Source of the DNA: Heliocidaris erythrogramma
Lineage: Eukaryota > Echinodermata > Echinoidea > Camarodonta > Echinometridae
DNA: 64,000 nucleotides
NCBI GenBank assembly: GCA_025617745.1
Contig: CM046853.1
Span: 52,663,021-52,727,020, forward strand
Reading direction: 5' to 3'
Numbering within the stretch: the first letter of the stretch is position 1; each line of letters opens with the position of its first letter. Under the pieces are notes generated by a model that searched no databases, was not told the origin of the DNA, and saw only the letters and a list, made by a program, of their open reading frames with translations. Of the stretch, positions 12,480 through 22,150 are shown in pieces. A program made the position numbers and the translations under genes.

Positions 12480-14960
12480 TCATTCAAACCGAGGGATAAC
12501 CTCTCATTCCCGAGAGGTAGTGCTGAAAATTTATCTTTTGAGGTTGATATTCCTGAGGGTAAGAACTTTGTAGTTTGTCTTGTATAAAGACCACCTAGCA
12601 CAGATGTGGCTAATTTTTTTTGATGATCTGGAATATTTTATGTTAACTGTCCATTCCTCTGGTAAATCTGTGTGTGATGGGTGATTTTAATATTGATCTG
12701 CTAAGCAAAAGTCCTCACTCTCTTCGCTTCCAAAATATTTTAGATTCAAATGCATTCAGTATAGTGGTTGATAAGCCGACCAGGATTATTGATCACTCGT
12801 CTTCATTGTTAGATAACATTTTTATGAAGACATTTCAAGGCCGTTTCCAGTCTGGCTTGTTTTATTTTGAAATATTTGACCATCTTCCGGTGTTTTGCAT
12901 ATTTCATGGTTTTAAAACCAATGTTTTTCCCATTACTGATGAAGCGGTCTTTCGTCTGAACACAGATTTACTTTCAGAAGATTGGGATGATGTTCTTTCC
13001 TGTGACAATGTTGATAGAGGTTATGACATTTTTTGACCAGATTTCATTACTTTTTGAATAAACATTTTCCATATGAGAAAAACTAAAAACAAGAAAAGAG
13101 GATTACATCCATGGGTAACCATGCAGGGATATTCTCCAATCAATAAAAATGAGAAATATTCTTTATAAACGTAGTATTAAGAATTCAACGCATGAAAATA
13201 TTGACAAATACATGAAAAAATATCGGAACAGACTGACGTCAATTATAAGTTACTCCCGTAAGTCATATTACTCCACACAATTTGAATAGGCAAGGGGCAA
13301 TATGTCCTCTACGGAAAACTGTCAAAGATAAATTACGGAAGCATGGCAACATTACTACCCGAGAAATGTTTACTCATGATGGAAAAGAATTTACTTCTGC
13401 AGGAGGTAGAGAAAATGGATTTAACAACTATTTTACTAATGTTGGTTCAAATCAAGCAAAGTTAATAGATACAAACGGTACCCAATTTTCGGAATTATCT
13501 ACACAATTCATCCCAATTTTCTAAATTCTTTAAGACAACATCTAGAAATCTTCAGTATAGTGAGTTTGCTTAAAAATAGTCACTCCTGTGGCCATGATGA
13601 CTTAAGCACATTCCTGTTAAAGCAGATTATAAAACGGGTTCAAGAATGTAGCCATCCTGATTGGTCAAATAACACCACGTGACCGTGCAAAAAAGGTACT
13701 AACGCACAGCAAAAAGGTACTAACGCACGGCTGAGCTGCGCGTACGTGTACCTCTGGTGCGTGCAAACTTAAAACGCAATGAAATCGCATAGTTTAATTG
13801 TGATTTTAGCGCAGAAACGCGCATGACTTTTATTGGCTGCGCTTATGTGATGTCATCCAGGAAAGCAAATGGCAGCCTCCATGACTGTGCGACTGTTGGC
13901 GTTTCTATGGGGTTCGTAAACAATTTTATAGACCCCATAATCATATTGCCTACCCGTTTTATAAAACTATTAATACATGGTTGTGAGTTCGTGCGTTAGT
14001 GCGATCCGGCAACACGCAGGTTTTTATCGTGGTGTCCAACACACTCGGCTTGCGCTTCGTGCGTATAGTAAACCACGATAAAAATCTTTGTGTTGTTAGA
14101 TCGCACTCCCAACCATGTATTAATAGTATATTACTGGCTCAATTATAACCCTAGTGGTACACATCTGTAATCTCTCGTCGTCAACAAGAGTGTTTCCTTC
14201 TAGTTTCAAACTAGCCAAAGTGATCCCGATTCATAATAAATATGATGCACTGTTCGTTTCTAATTAGGATATACCTATTTCAGTATTACTAGTACCTAGC
14301 TTGTCTAAAATTTTAGAGAGAATTGTTTATAATATTCTCTCTGATTTTTTGGATACCGTAATCACAAATACCTAAATTCTGAACAATATATAATTATATG
14401 TGGATTTAGGCGATGCCACTCTACCGACCTTACAGTGTTAAAATTTTACGACCGTGTATCAACTGCCCTAGTACCTCGTGAGCATGCTGTTTGCGTATTT
14501 ATGGATCTCAGTAAAGCCTTTGATACACTTGATCACTCAGTTCTATAGGAGGCGTTGCGCTGCAATGGTTTTCAAAATAGTTATCTATGAGAAGGCAATA
14601 TACCCATTGCAATTGTACAAATTCAGATGTTACTTTATAAAATGTGGTGTCCTACAAGGATCTCTAGGCCCGCTGTTATTTCTCATTCACATTAATGATA
14701 TTTGTGATGTATCAGCAGATTGGCATTATACCTTATGTGCGGATGATACAAGTGTCTTTTTGTCACGTTGTGATATCCCAACTCTGGGTAGAGTATCCCT
14801 TTAAGCTTATGTTGCCATACCTCAGCATGTGATTACATTATCCATATATTGTACCTGTATTATGATCATATTTGCCTTTTAATTCTGTTATTGTTATTAT
14901 ACTTTTTCCCTTTTTCGTAATAATGATCATACTATTCAATACCATGTACCATGCAGAAAT
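12480..14960 (+). pseudogene. Decayed APE-type LINE (endonuclease and reverse transcriptase)
   Basis: In order on the plus strand: the C-terminal half of an APE endonuclease at 12677-12910 (MGDFNIDLL, DKPTRIIDHSSSLLDNIF, IFDHLPVFCIF); a linker at 13340-13500 (GFNNYFTNVGSNQAKLID); HSCGHDDLSTFLLKQI at 13580; an insertion at about 13630-14125; then RT blocks (HICNLSS, FKLAKVIPI, FMDLSKAFDTLDH, GVLQGSLGPLLFLIHINDI) and the CADDTSVF catalytic box near 14740. Many frameshifts and stops. A second LINE family member compared with the copy at 4-6 kb. Not functional. Confidence 0.88.
13630..14127. mobile_element. Insertion inside the LINE with inverted repeats
   Basis: LINE homology breaks off after KQI and resumes at about 14127. 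Inside, TATAAAACGGGT at 13629 is repeated inverted as ACCCGTTTTATA at 13951. Next to it, 13968-14125 is a long imperfect hairpin: TATTAATACATGGTTGTGAG at one end and CCAACCATGTATTAATA at the other, with a shared TTTTTATCGTGGT core. It is more GC- and CpG-rich than its surroundings. Probably two adjoining non-autonomous elements. Confidence 0.6.
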
Positions 14961-14994
14961 CAATCAATAAATAAATGAGTTAATTACACATAAT

Positions 14995-15150
14995 TTATCA
15001 AGAGGGGAAAATGGACTTCATGGAAAGGAAAAGTGGAACTTATCAGAAATAAAAGGGGCATTTATCACTAGGGGAAAGGTATTAAATGGAAAGAAAAAAG
15101 GGCACTTATCAGAAGGGGAAAAGAGCACTTATTACAGGTAGAACAGTCAC
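14995..15150. repeat. GGGGCACTTATCAGAA-type minisatellite, second block
   Basis: Same short units as at 10690-11125 (GGGCACTTATCAGAAGGGGA). Confidence 0.65.
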
Positions 15151-16215
15151 CCTTTCTTGGCCCCTGGCGAGATGCCAACGTTTAAACCATAGACACATGG
15201 GTTGCCTAGTACCTCCTTGGTTGAATGCTTTCTTTTTATTTTGTGAATTTACAATGAATTTATTGTATAGATATAAATCTGTAAACAACATGCCTGGTTG
15301 ACAAAGCATATTAGAGGTTCAATAAAACCAATCAGAAAATGAATGCGAACCGTGGAAACAGAGAGTCCCATAGTTTGTCTCTCTCTATCTCCTTCTTCTC
15401 TATTGCCAATTGATTGTGGACAGTCACCCGTTCTTGGCCCTCGGCCCGGCGAACGCCAGTGTTTAAACCATAGACACATGGGTTGCCTAGTACCTCCTTG
15501 GTTGACTGCTTTCCTTTTATTTTGTGAATTTACAATGAATTCATTGTATAGATATAAATCTGTAAACAACTACAGGGGGCAGGGTTGACAAAGCATATTA
15601 GAAGTTCAATAAAATCGATCAGAAAATGAATGCGATCCGTGGAAACAGAGAGTCCCATAGTTTGTCTCTCTCTATCTCCTTCTTCTCTATTGCCAATTGA
15701 TTGTGGACAGTCACCCGTTCTTGGCCCTCGGCCCGGCGAAACGCCAGTGTTTAAACCATAGACACATGGGTTGCCTAGTACCTCCTTGGTTGACTGCTTT
15801 CCTTTTATTTTGTGAATTTACAATGAATTCATTGTATAGATATAAATCTGTAAACAACTACAGGGGGCAGGGTTGACAAAGCATATTAGAAGTTCAATAA
15901 AATCGATCAGAAAATGAATGCGATCCGTGGAAACAGAGAGTCCCATAGTTTGTCTCTCTCTATCTCCTTCTTCTCTGTTGCCAATTGATTGTGGACAGTC
16001 ACCCGTTCTTGGCCCCCCGGCGAAACGCCAGTGTTTAAACCATAGACACATGGGTTGCCTAGATTTATTGTATCGATATAAATCTGTAACCAACATGTCT
16101 GGTTGACAAAGCATATTAGAGGATCAATAAAATCAATCAGAAAATGAATGCGAACCGCGGAACCGTGGAAACAGAGTGGCCCATGCAGAGTTTGTCAAAT
16201 GATGCGTACTAAACA
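15130..16215. repeat. Tandem array, four units of about 287 bp
   Basis: CGTGGAAACA marks at 15351, 15638, 15926 and 16164 give spacings of 287, 288 and 238. The two middle units are almost identical, including CTCTCTCTATCTCCTTCTTC, GCCCGGCGAA and CACATGGGTTGCCTAGTACC. The first unit is 5'-truncated and the last has an internal deletion. The final end matches the end of the single unit at 11536-11890. The frames here are repeat translations. Confidence 0.9.
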
Positions 16216-16300
16216 TTAGACGTGTAAGGCCTTTTTTACCAGCGTATTTGAAATTTTATTTGGGGGAGAAGAGATGCATCAAGCACAAACAAAGGGCCGT

Positions 16301-16465
16301 GAACCAGAATAGCCTGGTGGTTAAGTCGCTGCCCGGCAAGCAGTAGATGACAAGTTCGAATCCCGCTGGTTCCAATTTTTTCTGACTTGTGTTTTTCATT
16401 ACAGATCGAGCATACGATCTTTAACACTGGGAGTAAAATGCCTAAAAATTTGTTTACAAATTAAA
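16301..16465 (+). mobile_element. tRNA-like repeat, copy 1
   Basis: 16301-16372 folds as a tRNA: 7-bp acceptor GAACCAG/CTGGTTC, an A-box-like TAGCCTGGTGG, an anticodon stem GCTGC/GCAGT with loop CCGGCAA, and a B-box GTTCGAATCCC. Position 33 is C rather than T and the T-stem has mismatches, so it is not a good tRNA gene. The downstream 90 bp (TCTGACTTGTG, GATCGAGCATACGATC, GTTTACAAATTA) is conserved in all four copies, showing a repeat family. Confidence 0.75.
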
Positions 16466-16534
16466 AATTCCTCCCATCAAGCTTCTTCGTTTACTAACCA
16501 TTGTCTACGGCGGACCGTTTGAATATTAATGAGT

Positions 16535-16757
16535 CAGAAAGAAGAGGATCTTGGGTATTTGATTCCAGTTCATCGTTACTTGGCCGTGAACCAGAATAGC
16601 CTGGTGGTTAAGTTGCTGCCCGGCAAGCAGTAGATGACAGGTTCGAATCCCGCTGGTTCCAATTTTTTCTGACTTGTGTTTTTCATTACAGATCGAGCAT
16701 ACGATCTTTAACACTGGGAGTAAAATGCCTAAACATTTGTTTACAAATTAAAGTTAC
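16535..16757 (+). mobile_element. tRNA-like repeat, copy 2
   Basis: The tRNA-like part is 16588-16659, differing from copy 1 in a few bases (GTTGCTGCC). It carries about 50 bp of additional shared 5' sequence (GAGGATCTTGGGTATTTGAT) that copies 3 and 4 also have. Confidence 0.75.
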
Positions 16758-16805
16758 GAATTGTAAAAAAACATTTAAATAATACGACCAAAATACCACA
16801 AACAA

Positions 16806-16823
16806 CCCCCCCCCCCCCCCCCC
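16806..16823. repeat. C18 homopolymer
   Basis: Uninterrupted run of 18 C, one of several long C or G runs in the window. Confidence 0.9.
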
Positions 16824-18130
16824 TCATGACAATCTGGGAACAATTTAACCACTTAAAAAAAAAAACCCAGCCTTGATGCTCGACTGAGTGGAAAATCACG
16901 GAGAAAAGCGCCGTCAAACAAACGGACAGACACACAGCCAAATTATAGTAATGGTTATTGAACAGCCTCACGGCAAGATATGTATCAACAAGAGATGGAG
17001 CTATGAAAAATCACTTGCTTATGGCAAATCTTTGAAAACTACCAGGCAGTGTATCTTACTAAAATTCGGGAAACAACTGCCTCACCAAAATAGGCATACA
17101 TGCATAATTTCGCAATGGGCCGCTGACGACCTGACGTACCCGAATATCACAATTCCAGTTTCTAAAGAATTTTGAAATTTTATCACACGTGTAGTGATCA
17201 CGTCATGTGATCACGTCATAAAGTTAATTATAAGAGATAGAAATAACAAATAACCCACCTACTCCACCGTTCTGTCTTCATATCTGACACATCGTCCACC
17301 ATTTGTGATTAGAAAGTCCCCCCTTAAAAACCAATGGAATGCAAAGAACTGGGATTGACAAAATTACTCGTTTTGTTGCAACAGTTTTCTTTATAATGAA
17401 CGAAGTTCCTCTTTACCACGATATTGAGTTCTATAATCTGATTTTATCAAACTACAGGGCCCTTCTAAATAATTCATTACAAAGGTTTTTTAAAGAGTAC
17501 ATGTATTAAACTAAGAAAAACATTTCCATGAAAAGAGAAATGCTCAAATATATAAGGATTTGACTTTTTTAAAATTCGGTTGAGGTGGGAAACGTAGACA
17601 ACAACGTTACAGTAAAGACGTGCAAAGATGTTTCTCTTGACTCTAAATATTGCCAGAGGCTTGCCCGAGGCTTGCCCGACATAGCAACAACTAATGTATA
17701 CAAAATGGATTCCATCCAATTAGAGATGCCATTATGCATAGCAGGTGCACTTTTAAGTGCACCTGTTATGTACCAACTGTAGTTGATATATGTACATGGA
17801 AGTAGGGGGTTCTGGAGAGAAACATGCATAAAGTGAAATACATGTATATATTAGTAAACAGGTATGTTGTTTACCAGAGACAATGTATCTCAATAACCAA
17901 GCAAGATTAATTTATTAATTTCTCCCTAAATAATTAAGCTTTATTTTTTTCTTTTCTCTTTCAAGCTCTCTCTCTCCCTCTCTCATGCGACTGTACACTG
18001 TAAATGTGATACATGTACATGCATCTTACTGCAGGTCTATGAATGTTATCCACTTACAATCAGACGTCGAAAAAGAAAAAAAAATGACTGAGTACATGTA
18101 GTGTTTTCCTACTTCGTCTTGAATACAAAG
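16824..18130. other. Non-coding stretch
   Basis: No gene supported. 17185-17212 has a GTGATCACGTCA-type internal duplication; 17965-17985 is a short CT repeat. Confidence 0.35.
17744..17767. other. Hairpin with 11-bp perfect arms
   Basis: CAGGTGCACTT, two T, AAGTGCACCTG. Too short for a pre-miRNA. It may be a remnant of a terminal inverted repeat or a dyad binding site. Confidence 0.5.
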
Positions 18131-19094
18131 TTAAAGGAGAATTAACACTAGAATATAAATGTACTTATGTTCAAAGGTGTAATATATTCTTAATCATTGA
18201 CCTGATCACTTTAGAAATAAAATATCAGAAAAGGATTTAAATCAAGACATTCTAGCACACGGTATCATCTGCTAACACTTCATGGGGGCTGCCATTTTCT
18301 TGATGACATAGAGTTGTACATGAACCATTGGAGACCGTTCCGGTAGGGAAAATATTTTTAATCCACGAGCTAAATTGCTTCTTTGAATATATCATAAAGG
18401 AAATGTGAGAAAATTACAATGCCCCGACCGGGATTCGAACCCGGGACCCTGTATTACATGACCAGTGCTCTTCTATTATAAAAAAGCCCCATATATGATG
18501 GAAAATACATAACGGGTGTATACATTTATTTTAAAATTTGAAATTTATAGATTTTTTTTAAATTCTCCGGTTTTGCTAACTGGAAATCAAGTTCTTGGTC
18601 TTGCCTGGCAGAGCAGAACATAATTTATACAACGCACATTCTGACTTTTGAAGTCCATTATCTCAAAGCAGGTGAATGCATAGTTTGTCACTATTGACGC
18701 TTGGGAAAGTCATCTATAAATTTGAATTAATTCGCTCCGTCACGTACGTCAAAGTATCAAGAAAATAGATTGAAAATTATTTCAAAGAAATATAAAACAC
18801 ATTTTCGTTTTTAGAATATATGTATATATCTGTTAAATATTTTAAATGTCAGATGGAGTTTTGTATCAGGAAGAAAGACAATTTTGCATTCGGATTAAAA
18901 ATATCTTTATGTACACATAAATAAGAAAATGGCAGCCCCCTGGTATCGCTAGCAGACGATAAATCTTGCTGAGAAAATCCTGATTTATACCCATCTCGTA
19001 TATTTTAATGCAAAACTACATAGGGCTACAAGGAGGAATAGATTACATCTTTGAATATGAGCACATTTATATTTTGAGGTTAATTCCCCTTTAA
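18131..19094. mobile_element. TTAA-flanked non-autonomous DNA element, copy A
   Basis: TTAA target duplications (18131-18134, 19091-19094) bracket 956 bp with terminal inverted repeats of about 55 bp: left AGGAGAATTAACACTAGAAT, right (reverse complement) AGGGGAATTAACCTCAAAAT, both continuing ATAAATGT. No transposase. TTAA duplication is a feature of piggyBac and Kolobok type elements; the family cannot be decided here. A related copy is at 55227-55880. Confidence 0.85.
18419..18478 (-). pseudogene. tRNA 3'-half (tRNA-Thr-like) inside element A
   Basis: Reading on the minus strand: AGAGCACTGGTCATGTAATA, then a perfect T-arm GTCCCGGGTTCGAATCCCGG and acceptor strand TCGGGGC. The 5' half (acceptor partner and D-arm) is absent and the anticodon stem is mismatched, so this is a tRNA-derived fragment or SINE head, not a working tRNA. 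Confidence 0.65.
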
Positions 19095-19129
19095 GGTGGA
19101 TTCCACCTTCCATTGGGCATTTCTTGTTT

Positions 19130-19256
19130 ATAAAGAACACTGTTAGAACAAACTTGGTTTTAACAAGTTTTATCGGTCCCACTTATTTGTATGCTATTGT
19201 TTTTTAGCCCTTGGTCCCAAGGTTTTTGTTATAACTTGGTGTCACTGTACGTGTAC
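19130..19256. mobile_element. Pogo/Tigger-like MITE remnant
   Basis: Shares TTTTTTAGCCCTTGGTCCCA-like text and a CACTGTA end with the better preserved element at 29965-30133. The left end is not clear. Confidence 0.4.
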
Positions 19257-20005
19257 ATGTATCAACAAGCTTATTTTGATTAAAAGGAATACCTACAATT
19301 GTACATATGCTTGTACAAATACTTTCAAACAATGTTCAAAAACTTTTGGTGGCGACCAGACTTGAAAAAAAAAAAAGGAAAACTGAACACTTCATGTTAT
19401 TTATTCCTCTTATTTGTTTATTGCAGTGAACATGATTATGCAATGCTTTGCAATAATATTCTATGGTGTGCAAAACATAAACATAAAAATATATACTCTA
19501 GAATTGAATGAAATATATCCAGTTGATAATTCTTTTTAAAAATCAAGGAAATAAATTCCAAGGTAACACATACATCACACATCAAGAATTTTACAACATG
19601 TAAAAGGCAAAATATAATTCGTATATACAAGGTTTTTACAGATAAAGTGCAAGACGTGTATACAGAATTATGTTTGAGAGAACAATTTTTGGATTTCTTC
19701 ATCGGAAATTGCAAAAAACTTGGCATAAAATGGGGGAGCAGATAGTGGCCAGCAGCTCCTCATTAACTTACATAATGATGAAAAAGAATTTAGCAAACAT
19801 GATTACAAAATAATCACTCCTTATTTCAATTGATTTTAAGTATATATGTTTCAAACAAACTAGGCAAGACTTTTTATAAGTACAGTTTAAATATGAGAGG
19901 CGCGTGGATCCATCTCTCCCTTATACATTTTATACTTTCGTAGCACTGAAAAGGAATTTGAATGAAGATGTATTTACAGTGAATATATAGAACACATAAG
20001 TACAC

Positions 20006-20173
20006 TACACTGGAAACTCAGAGATCTGATATAACAATATTCCTGACATAACAAGGTAATATTCGGGTCCCAGCTCTTTATATTCTATTATTTTAACCCG
20101 ATATCACAAGATTCCTGCTATAACAAAGTAATTGATGATCCCAAGGATCTCGTTATACTGACTGTCCACTGTA
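20006..20173. mobile_element. Pogo/Tigger-like MITE
   Basis: TA-flanked, 164 bp. It starts CACTGGAAACTCAGAGATCT and ends ATACTGACTGTCCACTG, with internal GATATAACAA/CTGACATAACAAGG text that resembles other TA-inserting elements here (ATAACAAGGT). No coding capacity. Confidence 0.6.
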
Positions 20174-21059
20174 TTGAGTTGCATAACAATGTCAAGTATG
20201 GCACTAAGAGTCAATCTTTTTTAAAAAATGGCCTCTACTTCTACACAAAGCATGGTTATGTCCCTTATGAGAAACTAAAATATTTTCATCTCTACAGATT
20301 TTCTGGCCATCAAATGCACACAGGGAAGCAATCACCTCTTTTTGTCTTGAATATCACATGTGCATATATTGAATATCTGTGTACTAATTTTTACTTACCC
20401 CTTTTGTAAGGTTACAATTTCAGACACTGGCCATTTCAGAAATCACCACTTGTTCAAGTGTTGCCGAACTCGACGACAATAATAAAAATCATAGTTCTAT
20501 TCCTGTCTATTAAGACAGTACATGAAAGCACAGTCTGGTTTAGAGACAGGCTCTACATTCACACAGAACAGATTTAGCCATAAAATCTCTGTACACCTTC
20601 TGTAACAAAATGACATTGAAACGTGTATAACTCGTATAGATATCTCACGACTGTACAACTTATGTTACAAATTAAATAACTGATTAAATCATATGTACAC
20701 CAACTACAATAGCCATAATTCTATAATGTAATAAATGTTTCAAAAGTTTTCAAGGATTAAAATGTGCAGACCATTTTACAACATTTTAACATAACTGATC
20801 TACATGTATAGTATAACAGAGCTTTCATACAATAACCCTTGCTGTGTACTGTGTAAGCTGCTTCTAATTTGTTCTCAAGGGATAGTTGAGTTCTGGGAAA
20901 GGTGAATTTGTGAGCTTTCTCATTCCTTTTATGTCAGTTTGGAAGAACATCAGAATAGACAATCCCCTGAAAAGGATTGCTCTTCAAATGCCCTCATATT
21001 CGAAATATGACTAGAAATAGCTGAAATGTTCGGCCGAAACATTCACGCCACTTGTGTGT

Positions 21060-21245
21060 GTAGTCCCATATACCGATTTCTGTGTGTAGTACATGTGCTT
21101 TTCAGGGAGATTGGGTCAATTTCTTATCTGTTCCGATGATTTAAAAACAAAACGGTATAAAACAATTCTTATGTAAACATGGTCAACCTTTCCCAAATGC
21201 TTTGAGTTTCTTTCTCAATTCAATCTCACAAGAACTCAACTATCA
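21060..21245. repeat. Interspersed repeat, copy 1 (partner 47290-47470)
   Basis: Shares TTTCTGTGTG(T/C)AGTACATGTG followed by CTTTTCAG, and TAAAACAATTCTTATGTA followed by ACATGGTCAACC, with 47290-47470. Confidence 0.7.
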
Positions 21246-21995
21246 CCAACAAGGTGTTCCTGTACAGAATATCGCATGTGTGGACACAGCAATGGCTTCT
21301 TGATTGAATATAAGGTCACGTCACAAGTATACAGTATTCTGTTCATTTGGTGAACATTCATGAAGTTAAATAAATTTTGAAATTTGTATACATCCTATTT
21401 TCTTCATAATTCATTGACGGCATAGGGGATAGATTTAATTTGGGGGGAAGGATTCAGTTTACCAGAGTGCACCAAGATACTCACTTTTCCTCCCAAAGAG
21501 CTGTGTAGATTACGTTTAGCACATGATTTCAGTTCCAGCACAGTGGGATAGCATTTTGAGAAATTGGTTTCCATACATCGCATGGAATGGTAAACAAAAA
21601 ATAAGCTACGGGAATGAAAATACTGAAGCCTGGTACAAACTTTTCTTTATCAGCATTGATTGGTTACATGTGTTAAATGAAAAGACGACCACACGTGATG
21701 CCAGCACGTTAGTGGTCAATATATAAATTTTGTTCTCGTTTTCTTTTAAAGCAAGCAGTGCAGCTTTCAATTTCATTATAATAAGCAGTGAAAGTGTGGG
21801 AATAGATATCTTTTATGCTACAAAATGGAGAATGAAAGATATTGACATATCATCTTCAGTGCTACACTAATCATTTCAGTATTAAAAGGCGAGAATTTCA
21901 TTCAATATTCTGGGCAATATTCACATTACACATACCTTACAAACTAAAACAGTTTAAAATTAAAATTACTTGAAATCCTCTTTTGGTATGCCTTG

Positions 21996-22017
21996 TGGAG
22001 TTGACATGTCAACTCCA
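21996..22017. other. Perfect 22-bp palindrome just after the stop codon
   Basis: TGGAGTTGACA followed at once by its exact reverse complement. It lies 94-115 nt past the stop codon, inside the likely 3' UTR and overlapping neither CDS nor the AATAAA at 22025. In RNA it would be a short stem without a proper loop, in DNA a dyad binding site. Function unknown. Confidence 0.6.
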
Positions 22018-22110
22018 TGAGTTATTTATTGCGCTGTTTGGTCCATTACTCAAGACAGTCAAATCTAACAGGACAAAAGGTATTGGTGAAAGACAGTAAC
22101 ACGTGATGGA

Positions 22111-22150
22111 TCAGTCCAAACAGCTTGCTTCTACCATGGCCTCGTTCCAC
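22111..22150 (-). CDS. FGD6: FGD6-like exon R: last coding exon and stop
   Basis: 40 coding nt, acceptor GTGTTTAG|G. It completes the Arg codon and encodes [12 protein letters not shown] followed by TGA (22111-22113). The Trp is the invariant PH-domain C-terminal helix residue (human: KWIEAFQEGTIL). The exon continues as 3' UTR. Confidence 0.92.

Larger units (their letters stand above)
19400..22110 (-). other. Probable 3' UTR and flank of the FGD6-like gene
   Basis: No coding signal on either strand. On the minus strand AATAAA occurs at 22025-22030, 81 nt after the stop, and at 19417-19422 and 19400-19405. The first would give a very short 3' UTR and the last pair a 2.7-kb one. A pogo-like MITE (20008-20171) and a repeat also found in intron 1 (21060-21245) lie inside. 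Which signal is used cannot be decided from sequence. Confidence 0.4.

Noticed and set aside
15086..16114. Repeated ~80-100 residue frames on both strands
   Set aside because: Products of the 287-bp tandem array.
16301..16659. Working tRNA genes (Ala-like anticodon GGC)
   Set aside because: C at position 33, mismatched T-stem, and identical long flanks in four copies indicate a repeat family.
17744..17767. microRNA precursor
   Set aside because: Stem of only 11 bp with a two-base loop.
18419..18478. tRNA-Thr or tRNA-Met gene on the minus strand
   Set aside because: Only the 3' half is present and the anticodon stem does not pair.
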